Source: Uloborus plumipes (lineage: Eukaryota > Arthropoda > Arachnida > Araneae > Uloboridae). From it: a stretch of 64,000 nt of DNA. The stretch covers positions 1-64,000 of the forward strand of contig JAXGGA010001699.1 in NCBI GenBank assembly GCA_038373865.1, written 5' to 3'. The notes beneath the pieces were generated by a model that saw nothing but the letters and a program-made list of their open reading frames with translations, made no database searches and was not told the origin of the DNA. Shown piece by piece: positions 1 through 9,044 of this stretch (the stretch's first letter is position 1; each line of letters opens with the position of its first letter). Made by a program: the position numbers and the translations under genes.

Positions 1-366
1 ATAAAAAAATAATTAGATGGAACGGGAAAGGAAATTAGGACATAAAGAAGGAAATAAATAGCAGATGTACTTATGAAGCCCCAAATGTTTCCGAATTATT
101 TATAAATGGCTAAAGAAAGAGCTAACCTTCCTAATTACGAAGTCCAATTACCGTAATGATTGTTCTAGATTTGTTTAATAAATATTAAATAAATATTTAC
201 TGTAAGGTATAAATAATTTCAACGTGTTTCATTGCTCGTTGTATGTTTCTGAAAGACAAGATTCATTTCCCAATTCGATGATCTTTTACCTTTTGGACTT
301 TACCTAAAATTCTCACGTTTTTATTATTTTCTACTGTAGTAAATATTGCGGAATTATTCTATAATA
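1..366. other. AT-rich non-coding stretch
   Basis: No open frame of note, no RNA gene and no recognisable repeat end is visible before the small pogo-like element that begins at 367. Confidence 0.5.
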
Positions 367-452
367 CAGTAAAACCTCTCGAAGCGGTCACCCATTTGTT
401 CCGTGAACTTTGGGCAGCTAGGATTGGATGGCGGCTTTAATAGGTTTTCACT
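367..452. mobile_element. Very short pogo/Tc1-type MITE
   Basis: The segment starts CAGTAAAACCTCTCGAAGCG directly after a TA and ends in an imperfect inverted match (GGCGGCTTTAATAGGTTTTC, then ACT). Ends of the CAGTxxAACCTCT type next to TA are usual for pogo-like MITEs. At about 86 bp it is nearly all terminal repeat. The right-hand TA is not clear, so the boundary is approximate. Confidence 0.4.
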
Positions 453-2283
453 AAAATCACGCTATAACGTTTTTTCCCTGACAATATCAAGTTTATCATA
501 TATATTTTTTTAAATAAATCTTGATACTTTTATAAAGGAAAAATGGCACCTTATTTGATGTCTTATTACATTGACCTCCCGTAAACTTTTATCGGGGTAA
601 TCCTGCTCTCAGTCGACATTGTAATTATCCAATGCTAGTTCATGCTGCAAGGATTCGCAATCGTTCGAATATCATCTGTATTAACTCGCTCTCTCTCTCT
701 CTCTGATTTAACCTGATTTTCTCCTAATAAAACAAAACTTTCATTGATCTGACCGAGATTTATAAAAACTCTGAGATTATCGCAATTCAAACCACTAATC
801 AACAAATGAACAAACGTGAACGAAATTTTTATTCCAAAATTTTTACAATCCATTAACAGTCTATGAGAAGTCAATAATCTTGGGCCGAAAAACGGAAAGC
901 TTAGAAACAGGAAGCAAACATATTTTCTTGAAAAATTAAAATGATGAATTTACTCGGCGGCCGTTCAGAGGGGTTGGGTGCTGTTGTTTGGGGGGAATTT
1001 TAGGACTAGTTCTATGGGGCGAAAAACCCGTGCCACGAAATATTAGCCGTTTTGTGGTTTTTCTGTATTTTGTTGCTCTTTTTGTCAAACAATGAATCTA
1101 AGTGGTTTTCCGCGTTACTGCAAAAATTTAAAGAACACCCTTTTGTAATTATTTTTAAAATTCAGAATTGCGAAAACTTTAGTGGCAATACACAGAAAAC
1201 AGCTCGCGCAAATAAAACATTAACTACAAGTACAATACGTAGCATTTTCAGATCGTTGAGCTCAGTGATGATTTTATTCCAAAAAATGTCATGGATTTCA
1301 GGAGCATGCTATCAATTAACAATACTTACTTAGCAAGCTTTAAGTCCTTCCCTCCATAAATTTGTTTCAAAATTACAGAATTCGCACACACTTAAATAAT
1401 GATGGACCGGATATTCGTATCCGTGAATATCCGAGGGAATATAAAAATATGTATCCGTCACGTTTGTTGGGACCTTAAACGGATCTTTTAGTCTTAAATT
1501 TATTACATATTTGAAGTTCTGCAAATAGATAACTATAAAATTACTATAAATTTTACTTAAATAAGAGTTTTTATCTTATAAAAATTTTTAAGTAGTCACT
1601 TTAGTAATTAAAAAGTTCATTTCTATTGATTTGGGGGATTGTATTATTAATTATTTAGGCTTTTCTAGGCATTCTTTGAACAAAGTAAGACTAAATTCTC
1701 GGTCAAGAGTTTGTGAAGATGCTCCCGGCAGTGATTTATTCGGAAGGGGTGAGTCGAGATTAATAATACAGCACTGAATGTATGCTGAAGTAAAACGTGA
1801 AAAACTATTTTCTGCTCATTCAGTAGATATAGTAGCTTTAGATTTCTACTTCTACATCTACTGAGTAATAAAATTTTACACTTGGATAGATATTAAACTG
1901 GGAAAACCGTTGAGATTCGTATTCGTATCCTTAGATCTAAATACGAATCTTCCACCAGGTACGACATCTACGTTCTAGGCAACGAATCACGAATTCAATG
2001 GAAATCAAACTGAACTTTCTGGTATACTGCTACTGCTAATGACGTCCGTACAACTAAAGGCATGGCTTTAAGAGACTACGAACTGAGGATTGTTGAAACT
2101 AATTTGGTACTGATGTAAGGAGGGAATAATCCCCAAGGATATAATTTTAATTGATAGCCTAGCACCCTGAAATCTTTTCCAAAAAAAAATCAAATCATAA
2201 AATTATCAGTATTAACGATCAGTACAAATGTATTTCAAGTAAGAAAAGTAATGTGGGACCAATAGAGTAACTTAACTTTTTCC
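453..2283. other. Intergenic stretch without recognisable gene
   Basis: It contains a (CT)n microsatellite at 688-704 and two patches rich in ATTCGTATCC-like words near 1410-1460 and 1915-1960 that may be remnants of one repeat. The short open frames here have no domain-like content or splice context. Confidence 0.45.
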
Positions 2284-2411
2284 AAGTTAAAAGACCCCAT
2301 CCAACCATTTGATCAGTGGGGCATTTATCACATAAAATGTGAATGTCAAATTGGTTACGTCGGACAGACCCGAAGGGCGCTAAAATTTAGGTTAAAGGAA
2401 CATGAAAATTA

Positions 2412-3629
2412 CACTGAAGTGACAAAAGTCATGGGATACCTCTTAATATCGTGTCGGCCCTCCTTTTGCCCGGCGAAGTGCAACAACTCGACGTGGCATG
2501 GACTCAACAAGTCGTTGGAAGTCTTCTGCAGGAATATTGAGCCATGCTGTCTCGATAGACGTCCATAATTGTGAAAGCGTTGATGGGGCAGGATTTTGGG
2601 CACGAACAGACCTCTCGATGGTGTCCCATAAATGCTCAATGGGATTCATGTCGGGCGATCTAGGTGGCCAAATCATTCGTTGGAATTGTCCAGAATTTTC
2701 TTCAGACCAATTGCGAACAGTTGTGGCCCGGTGACATGGCGCATTGTCATCCATAAAAATCCCATCGTTGTTTGGGTACATGAAGTCCATGAATGGCTGC
2801 AAGTGATCTCCAAGTAGCTGCACATAAGCATTTCCAGTCAATGTTCGGTCCAGTCGCACTAGAGGACCAAGTCCATGCCATGAAAAAACAGCCCACACCA
2901 TTACGGAGCCACCACCAGCTTGAACAGTGCCTTGCTGACAGTTTGGGTCCATGGCTTCGTGGGGTCTGCGCCACACTCGAACCCTACCATCGGCTCTTAC
3001 CAGCTGAAATCGTGACTCATCGGACCAGGCCACGGTTTTCCATTCATCTAGGGACCAACCGATATGCTCACGTGCCCACGAGAGTCGCTGCAAGCGATGT
3101 CGTTCTGTCAGTAAAGGCACTCGAGTCGGTCTTCTGCTGGAATAGCCCAAGAAATCCAAATTTCTCCGCACAGTTCTAGCAGACACGTCCATTGTACGTC
3201 CCACATTGATTTCTACGGTGATTTGACGCAGTGTTGCTTGTCTGTTAGAATTTACGACTCTTTGCAGACGTCGCCGGTCTCGATCTTTAAGTGCAGGCGG
3301 TCGACCACTGCGCTGTCCATGGTGGGATGTTATGCCTGAAATTTCATACTCTCGGCACACTCTTGACACAGTGGATCTGGGAATGTTGAATTCTCTAACG
3401 ATTTCCGAAATGGCATGACCCATGCGTCTAGCTCCAACTAACATTCCGCGTTCAAAGTCTGTTAATTCACGTCGTGCGGTCATCATCACGTTAAAACCTC
3501 TTCACATGAATAACTTGAACAGAAATGAAAGCTCTGTAAAAGCACTGCGCATTTATACCTGTTCTATGCGATGCTACTGCCATCTGAAAATTTGCATATT
3601 GCTATCCCATGACTTTTGTCACTTCAGTG
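2412..3629 (-). mobile_element. Complete Tc1-like transposon with TA target duplication
   Basis: The element is 1218 bp. Its inverted ends begin CACTGAAGTGACAAAAGTCA and match for about 27 bases (2412-2438 against 3603-3629). It is flanked by TA at 2410-2411 and 3630-3631, the target of the Tc1/mariner superfamily. It carries one uninterrupted transposase frame on the minus strand and almost no other sequence. Near-perfect ends and the open frame indicate a recent insertion. It lies inside an older PLE remnant whose reading frame is restored when the element is removed. Confidence 0.95.
2443..3489 (-). CDS. Tc1-like transposase (DD36E by count)
   Basis: This 348-residue DDE transposase is predicted to cut and paste the surrounding element by binding its inverted ends in the nucleus. 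Visible features: an N-terminal helix-turn-helix (about residues 13-48, including MGHAISEIVREFNIPRSTVS), a GRPR-like linker (SGRPPAL, 61-67), a second DNA-binding helix region to about 120, and a catalytic core with D157 (AWSDESRF), D248 (MDDNAPCH) and E285 (SPDMNPIEHLW). A GGGS motif is at 192-195. I count 36 residues between the second Asp and the Glu, not the 34 of classical Tc1; a DD36E group of Tc1/mariner is known. Three ATGs open the frame, so the start is uncertain by two residues. The stop lies 31 bp from the outer end. No frameshift or stop is seen, so it may still be functional. Confidence 0.93.
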   Translation of the reverse strand: MMMTARRELTDFERGMLVGARRMGHAISEIVREFNIPRSTVSRVCREYEISGITSHHGQRSGRPPALKDRDRRRLQRVVNSNRQATLRQITVEINVGRTMDVSARTVRRNLDFLGYSSRRPTRVPLLTERHRLQRLSWAREHIGWSLDEWKTVAWSDESRFQLVRADGRVRVWRRPHEAMDPNCQQGTVQAGGGSVMVWAVFSWHGLGPLVRLDRTLTGNAYVQLLGDHLQPFMDFMYPNNDGIFMDDNAPCHRATTVRNWSEENSGQFQRMIWPPRSPDMNPIEHLWDTIERSVRAQNPAPSTLSQLWTSIETAWLNIPAEDFQRLVESMPRRVVALRRAKGGPTRY

Positions 3630-3757
3630 TATGTTAAAAAGAAAGAACTCTCAAAATCCTCAATAGCGAAACACTGTTGGGAAATGGGCCATAGATTTGT
3701 TTTCTCCGAAGCTAAAATTATTTGCAGACCTTTTGATCAGTGGGGCATTTATCACAT

Positions 3758-4496
3758 GTACAATAGAGTAATTTGCATATCCCTAGGACGTTTCGTTATT
3801 TCTTTCTCGCAAAGCAGTTTTGTAATAAAAGATAACATAAAATAAAGCATCAAAGTAAAAAACTGCTGCAATTAATGTATATAAAAGCATGAAAGCCATT
3901 AATGAATTCATAGAAACCGTGCTTGTAGAAATAAGATCCCCCTTTTCAAATGTTTTTTTTTTTTTTACGGAACTTTCTTATTTTCTTACCTTGACATCGT
4001 TTTACTGAATGCCAATTTTTAAAGCGATGTGTGTGTGTGATTTTTTTTTTTTTTTTGAATTGTGCTTACGGTTCGGAAAATGCAACTACTTAATGCATAA
4101 GAGTAAAAAAAATTCAGGAAAAATATTTAATTACTTCGCTTAGGAAATATTGCGTGAATTTACAGGCCTCTTCATTTATTTTGGGCAAAATAATATAATA
4201 CTGAAGTAATCTAGTACGCTTCATCTCTGAAAAGTTGAGATTTGATCTTGAGGTTATTTTAAGTTATTGTGGAAGAGCGCAATGAAAGGGGAAATGTCAT
4301 TATCACCAAGTGTTCTTCATGTACTTTTTAAGAGTTAGTTCTTGTTTAGTGATCAAAAGTACTTGACAAATGCAAAAAAAAAAAAAAAAAATACACACAC
4401 ACAGTAGCCACACTTAGTAACCAGTATTTTTACTAATAATATTGCATTCTGAAATGATTATTCATTTATTTATTATATTTATCAAATCTTTTTCAG
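3758..4496. other. Non-coding; probable 5' intron side of the long gene
   Basis: The stretch has T-, TG-, A- and CA-rich runs (3950-4410) and no clear open frame. It ends in a pyrimidine-rich tract and TTTTTCAG, with AG at 4495-4496, a good 3' splice site that opens the long coding exon. A TATATAAAA word at 3878-3886 could be a TATA box but has no supporting exon. I did not find a convincing signal-peptide exon 1 here. Confidence 0.45.
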
Positions 4497-7400
4497 CTTC
4501 TCCTTTGCCTGTTATTGGCAGCTGCAACCTTTGAAGTGTTATTAGGTGATGAGTCTTCCGGAAAGAGTTCTGATGTCAAATACAACGGACCAGTTGTTTA
4601 CTCCAACTTACCTCCGCCAGTGCTGTATTTTCCCAGTTTTCCTCCGAAACCGAAGATATCAAACCGCGGGTCTGACGGAGATAAGCAGGATAAAAGAATA
4701 GAATATGTGCCATTTCCTTACAAGGATTTGCCCCTGCTGGTATATCAGTCGAACAAGCAACCGCCTGTGCACGTAGTTGAAAAAAACCCTAGTCAAGAAT
4801 CAACTCAGGACGAGCAAACAGGGGAAAAAGCTGAAGAAAGCACTGTTACGATAACAACAAGCCCTGCTGTATCTGCTATATATCATCAGCAAGACTACGG
4901 TCAGAGTCAACAACAGTACAAGAGTGTGCAATCTTTTTCAAGTTTAGTTGATCAAGGTGTTCAAAATAACCAATATGCTGAAGCAAGCCTCCCAAGTAAT
5001 CAGCAGATTTTGACTGACCTTAACCCCCAAAATCAGCAATTTGTGAGCATAGGTATTTCTACAATACAAACTGATTTGCCAAACAATGATGCACTTATTC
5101 AGGGAGGAAAAGATATTCAGCAACCAGCTAGTCAATATCAACAACAGAATGATGGAAACCAAGTTAAATATGTCGCTCATCAAGCGAGTGATGACCAACA
5201 TATGATAATTCAAATTCCTTATCCAGTACAAAACTTGATGCAAAATTCAGATCAGAATGCAGCTACTACATTGGATTATAGTACAAACCAAAATATATTA
5301 CAACAGTATCAGCCTGTTCAAACATTTAATTCTCAACAGTACTCTCAACAGTACTCCCAACAGCCAACTACCTCAGAAGCTACTGGAACACAGCAGCTTT
5401 CTCCTCAATTACAACAGCAGATAGCATACATGATTCAACAAAATATAAAGCAGCAACAACAACAGGATTCATTAAGTCAGCAACAATCTGCAACAAGTTA
5501 TCAAAATGAGCCAAGTATTAACTATCAACAGGTTCAACAAGCGTATACGCAGACAGAAGAATCACAGCCTTTCCAGCATGTTGGTATAACAATTATTCAG
5601 CAACCAGAAACCCCATCTGTTTCCACTGGAAAACAACGATACAACGATGTAGGCCAAAAGCAAGAAATTCCTCAACAGCAACAGCAATATGCTCAACCAC
5701 AAGTACAAGATACTTCAGAGGGAAATTATGATTTAAATAACCAGCAGTTTGTTAGTATAGGAGTATATCCATTAAATCTACCAGGAGGTGGAAACACTCA
5801 AGGAGCTCAACAATACTATAATTTAATGGCTCCTTCTCAAAACAATCAACAACAATATTTGAACATTGCAGAAGAGAAACCTCTGCCAGAAAACATAAAT
5901 TATGCAAACATCCAATCAATGGAACAAAGTATGAGTTATGCTAACAATAAGCAGATGGTGCAAAATATGAATTACGGTGTCGATCTAGAACAAAATTTAA
6001 ATTCAGCCAGACATAAGCCCATATTAACGGAAACAACAGTAATTAAAAATGATCTGAGTGGGAATTCACAATCTAACCCTGGATACCAAGTTATCAGTAT
6101 AGATTTGACAGGATTAGCTAAGCCAAATCCCGAACAACCGAGAAATGTTGCTCCAAATAGCAACCCTCCGAATATAGTGAAGGAGGTTAGAAACCCTACA
6201 GGTTATCCGATGAATTATCAACAGGATCAAAGATATACTAGTAACCTAAATCCGACGTATCAACAAGAACAAAGATACACACAGAACGTCAACCAGCAAC
6301 AAGAACAAAAATACACACCCAGCGTTAATCCAATCCCTCAACAGGAACAGAGATACCCAAATCCGAATCCATCTAACAACAACTATAATTCTCAAACTGA
6401 AACTAAATTTCCACAAATATTTATCCAAATACCACACAGTATTTTACCTCAGAATCAGCCCCCACCGGCTGTTTCTGATCAAGCAACACGGCCATACACG
6501 GGCACAGCACAAACTGGTAATTTGTACCGAGGGCCTAATAAAACTCCAGATGCTAACAATGTAGCACCTTTCCATAGTGGAATAAGGCATCAACAATACG
6601 ACCCATCAGTAAACGTCCAGTATAAGGAGCCACTAAGAGTTCCGCATGTGAGAGGTAACTTCATGGGTGGCCCCAGATATAATGGAAATGCTCAAATTGG
6701 AAACTCAGATGGTAGAGGCAGAGTAAGACCATTTGCTTCAAATCTGGAACCGCAAAGGCAATATCCAAACAGACCACCTAATAACAACCAACGAGGTTTA
6801 CCTCCTGTGAGATCACATGCAAATTTTCTACCCCAAGGACAATCTCAACAAAATAATCGAAGACCTAATAGAAATCCGCATTTCAATAGAGGCCGCGACA
6901 TGTCAAAAATGCCTAGCAATATAAACCAAGACGTTCGTAAAAAACAGCAAGGTTTTGGAAACTATAGAAGCAAACCTGTCGTACCTCACCTAGGCGGTCA
7001 TCCAGGTCTTTATGCAAGTGGTTCGCATCAACGTTTTACTTCCGTACGGCCGCCACCAGTTACCCAAAGGCCCAATCGATCTATGAAAAAGGATGCACCT
7101 CGCAAATCCAGTGCATCAAATTCTCATCCTGAGTTTTCCTCAAACTCCGCGGAAGCAGAACACACTTCATCGACAACAATGACGGAATCGACCGTTCCAC
7201 CATTTAATTTTAAACACAAAAATCAATTCATTATGTCGGATAACATCACTAATCTACTAGACGACGTTAATTTTGATGAGATTAACCAATATCTCAGTTC
7301 AGGTCATGACATGTTTGGTTCCAATAGCCTCGGACAAGGCAAGAAAAAGCTGGAAGATGAAACCTTTGACAAACTCATTCACAAAATTACTAAAGATGCC

Positions 7401-8462
7401 ATAACAAATGATCCCCTTTTAGAATATGCTGTGGCAGCTCATCCTCATGAGTTGATGAATCCATCTCCAGTTCTTCTCCCAGGTCCAGCAATGCCAGTTG
7501 CTCCAGTACCTATGCCAGTACCAAGTATGCCATTACCACCACCTTACGGGTACTATCCACAGCAGCCCTTTGGAAATCCAGCCGTTCCTCAACCTATGCA
7601 CATGAATCCAATGATGGGAAATTATCCCCGGCTTAGACGTCCTTTGCTTGGTAGACACCGCAACAGATTTCGAAGACCTGGTCTGACCGGTGTAGGCTTT
7701 GGCGGTATACAAGGACCAGAACAACAAAGAGGTTTGATGGGCAGACTTGCTTCAAGAGTCTCTCAGCTCAGATTAAAGCCTCAAATTGCTCGTAGAGAAG
7801 TTGAAGATTTTAGTGCCGACAATATCAAAGATTCTGAGCTCGTTGCTTCTCCTAGATCTACTATTCTGATGACAGAGTACGGCTTAGATGGAATCACAAT
7901 TCCAATTAATAACGCATATAAATTTTCTGAACGAAGGTCTGTTGATGAAGAATCATCCAAAAGTGGTGTTCAACCACCAATACTTGTATACAAAGGTACC
8001 AAGCCTCCTGTCGAAGTATATGGCAACAAAGATGACATTGAAAAGTCTTCAGGAGAAACCAATGCCAAATCAAACGAAACAATGGAAACTTCATCCAGCA
8101 ACAATCATCAAAAAAGCTCAAAACTAGTGAATCTTGGTGAATCTTTTTCTGAGCATGATTTGGAATATTTAGATGTGATGTATTCCATTCTCCCAGATTT
8201 TATAAGGGATGCAATCCTCAAGCGATCAGAATCTGAAACCAGCAGATGGTTGCCAGTTGATATTCCCAAAGGTGCATCACAGGATACAACTGGCTCATCA
8301 GAAAGCAAAAACATTTCAGTACCCATATCACCCATAAAATCATTACAGAACTCGTCAAAAGAAATTAATGGCGAGGCTTATTCAGCATTAGAAGCTGATA
8401 TACAAGAACTTTTAACACTCTTAAATATTGAAGAACAATCCGATTTGTTATCCAGACTATGA
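4497..8462 (+). CDS. Secreted Gln/Asn/Pro-rich structural-type protein, long exon
   Basis: I do not recognise the family. The exon follows a 3' splice site at 4495-4496 and is open in phase 0 for 1321 codons. It begins LLLCLLLAAATFEVLLG, the hydrophobic part of a signal peptide, so the initiator codon should lie in a short unseen exon 1, as in many arthropod extracellular-protein genes. Counting from 4497: an N-terminal Pro/aromatic segment (30-95), a Gln-rich region with QQFVSIG twice (about 180 and 416) and a related FQHVGITII (about 360), QEQRYT-type repeats (570-620), an Arg/Asn/Gly-rich zone (700-870), a Pro/Met run (985-1050) and a charged, more helical C-terminus (1215-1321). The only Cys is in the signal peptide. 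LVYxxxKxPPVxV occurs near both ends (about 81 and 1162). Composition suggests a secreted matrix, cuticle or gland protein, but that is inference. Confidence 0.8.
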   Translation, partial: LLLCLLLAAATFEVLLGDESSGKSSDVKYNGPVVYSNLPPPVLYFPSFPPKPKISNRGSDGDKQDKRIEYVPFPYKDLPLLVYQSNKQPPVHVVEKNPSQESTQDEQTGEKAEESTVTITTSPAVSAIYHQQDYGQSQQQYKSVQSFSSLVDQGVQNNQYAEASLPSNQQILTDLNPQNQQFVSIGISTIQTDLPNNDALIQGGKDIQQPASQYQQQNDGNQVKYVAHQASDDQHMIIQIPYPVQNLMQNSDQNAATTLDYSTNQNILQQYQPVQTFNSQQYSQQYSQQPTTSEATGTQQLSPQLQQQIAYMIQQNIKQQQQQDSLSQQQSATSYQNEPSINYQQVQQAYTQTEESQPFQHVGITIIQQPETPSVSTGKQRYNDVGQKQEIPQQQQQYAQPQVQDTSEGNYDLNNQQFVSIGVYPLNLPGGGNTQGAQQYYNLMAPSQNNQQQYLNIAEEKPLPENINYANIQSMEQSMSYANNKQMVQNMNYGVDLEQNLNSARHKPILTETTVIKNDLSGNSQSNPGYQVISIDLTGLAKPNPEQPRNVAPNSNPPNIVKEVRNPTGYPMNYQQDQRYTSNLNPTYQQEQRYTQNVNQQQEQKYTPSVNPIPQQEQRYPNPNPSNNNYNSQTETKFPQIFIQIPHSILPQNQPPPAVSDQATRPYTGTAQTGNLYRGPNKTPDANNVAPFHSGIRHQQYDPSVNVQYKEPLRVPHVRGNFMGGPRYNGNAQIGNSDGRGRVRPFASNLEPQRQYPNRPPNNNQRGLPPVRSHANFLPQGQSQQNNRRPNRNPHFNRGRDMSKMPSNINQDVRKKQQGFGNYRSKPVVPHLGGHPGLYASGSHQRFTSVRPPPVTQRPNRSMKKDAPRKSSASNSHPEFSSNSAEAEHTSSTTMTESTVPPFNFKHKNQFIMSDNITNLLDDVNFDEINQYLSSGHDMFGSNSLGQGKKKLEDETFDKLIHKITKDAITNDPLLEYAVAAHPHELMNPSPVLLPGPAMPVAPVPMPVPSMPLPPPYGYYPQQPFGNPAVPQPMHMNPMMGNYPRLRRPLLGRHRNRFRRPGLTGVGFGGIQGPEQQRGLMGRLASRVSQLRLKPQIARREVEDFSADNIKDSELVASPRSTILMTEYGLDGITIPINNAYKFSERRSVDEESSKSGVQPPILVYKGTKPPVEVYGNKDDIEKSSGETNAKSNETMETSSSNNHQKSSKLVNLGESFSEHDLEYLDVMYSILPDFIRDAILKRSESETSRWLPVDIPKGASQDTTGSSESKNISVPISPIKSLQNSSKEINGEAYSALEADIQELLTLLNIEEQSDLLSRL

Positions 8463-8763
8463 CATTAGTCATTTTGTTTTTATAGGCTTCACTGGTTGAA
8501 GATTTTTTATAAATTATTGTTCTTTTTTGCACAAAGTTCTTCACTGGATGAAGAATGTTAGTAAATTATTTGTTATGTGTTTAATAGTAGTTACAGATTT
8601 TGTTAATTAAAGGTTTGATACTTAGATTAAAATGTATGTATGGGTCGTAACGTAAGAAAAACTTCGACCTTAATGTTTTCAAAACTAACAGAAAAAAGTG
8701 CAATTTACTAGTTTTAAATTGTGCATTGCAATATTCAAATATTGAAATACCATAAACACTGTA

Positions 8764-8785
8764 AATAAAAAAGTATTTCAATAAA
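8764..8785 (+). promoter_or_regulatory. Poly(A) signals of the long gene
   Basis: Two AATAAA hexamers (8764-8769 and 8780-8785) lie about 300 bp past the stop at 8462, a plausible 3' UTR length. No other gene needs them on this strand. Confidence 0.6.
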
Positions 8786-8844
8786 AATAAATAGTACAAA
8801 GCTATAAAACACATATGCAATGAGTTTCTAGTTTTATTTGTTTA

Positions 8845-8868
8845 CTCTCTCTCTCTCTCTCGCTCTCT
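8845..8868. repeat. (CT)n microsatellite
   Basis: A run of CT dinucleotides with one CG interruption lies between the poly(A) signals of the long gene and the element starting at 9045. Confidence 0.8.
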
Positions 8869-9044
8869 TTCTTACAAAAAAAAACATTTTTCACTTCATT
8901 GTATAAGTATTATGGTCATAAACGTTATTAAACAGAAAAAAATCTGGAAGTATTACTCAATTAGAGAGACTAAATATTCTATATAGGTAAAAAAATAATA
9001 AAATAGTTTATATTTGTTCTACATTTCTTATTTTTAATACAGCA

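Larger units (their letters stand above)
2284..3757 (+). pseudogene. Penelope-like GIY-YIG fragment, split by a Tc1 insertion
   Basis: Read in frame, 2284-2411 encodes a Penelope-type GIY-YIG endonuclease segment: GIY within WGIYHIKCEC, YIG-like YVG within GYVGQTRRALKF, then KEHEN. Removing the Tc1 element at 2412-3629 and one TA copy lets the frame continue through SKSSIAKHCWEMGH and SEAKII to about 3730. The same order occurs in the fuller PLE ORF at 45.6-47.1 kb (KRSSIAQHCWSCGH, SSAKII). The reverse-transcriptase part is missing upstream, so this is a 5'-truncated remnant. A 26-bp segment around the GIY codons (2308-2333) recurs at 3732-3757, just after the end of homology. It could come from a partial tandem arrangement, common in PLEs, or a local duplication. 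Confidence 0.8.

Noticed and set aside
1405..1965. ATTCGTATCC-rich patches as ends of a transposon
   Set aside because: The inverted match is too weak and no target duplication was found.
2409..3179. Several other open frames across the Tc1 element
   Set aside because: They overlap the 348-codon transposase in other frames and have no domain content.
4944..5243. Minus-strand frames inside the long Gln-rich exon
   Set aside because: They are the reverse reading of CAA/CAG-rich coding sequence.
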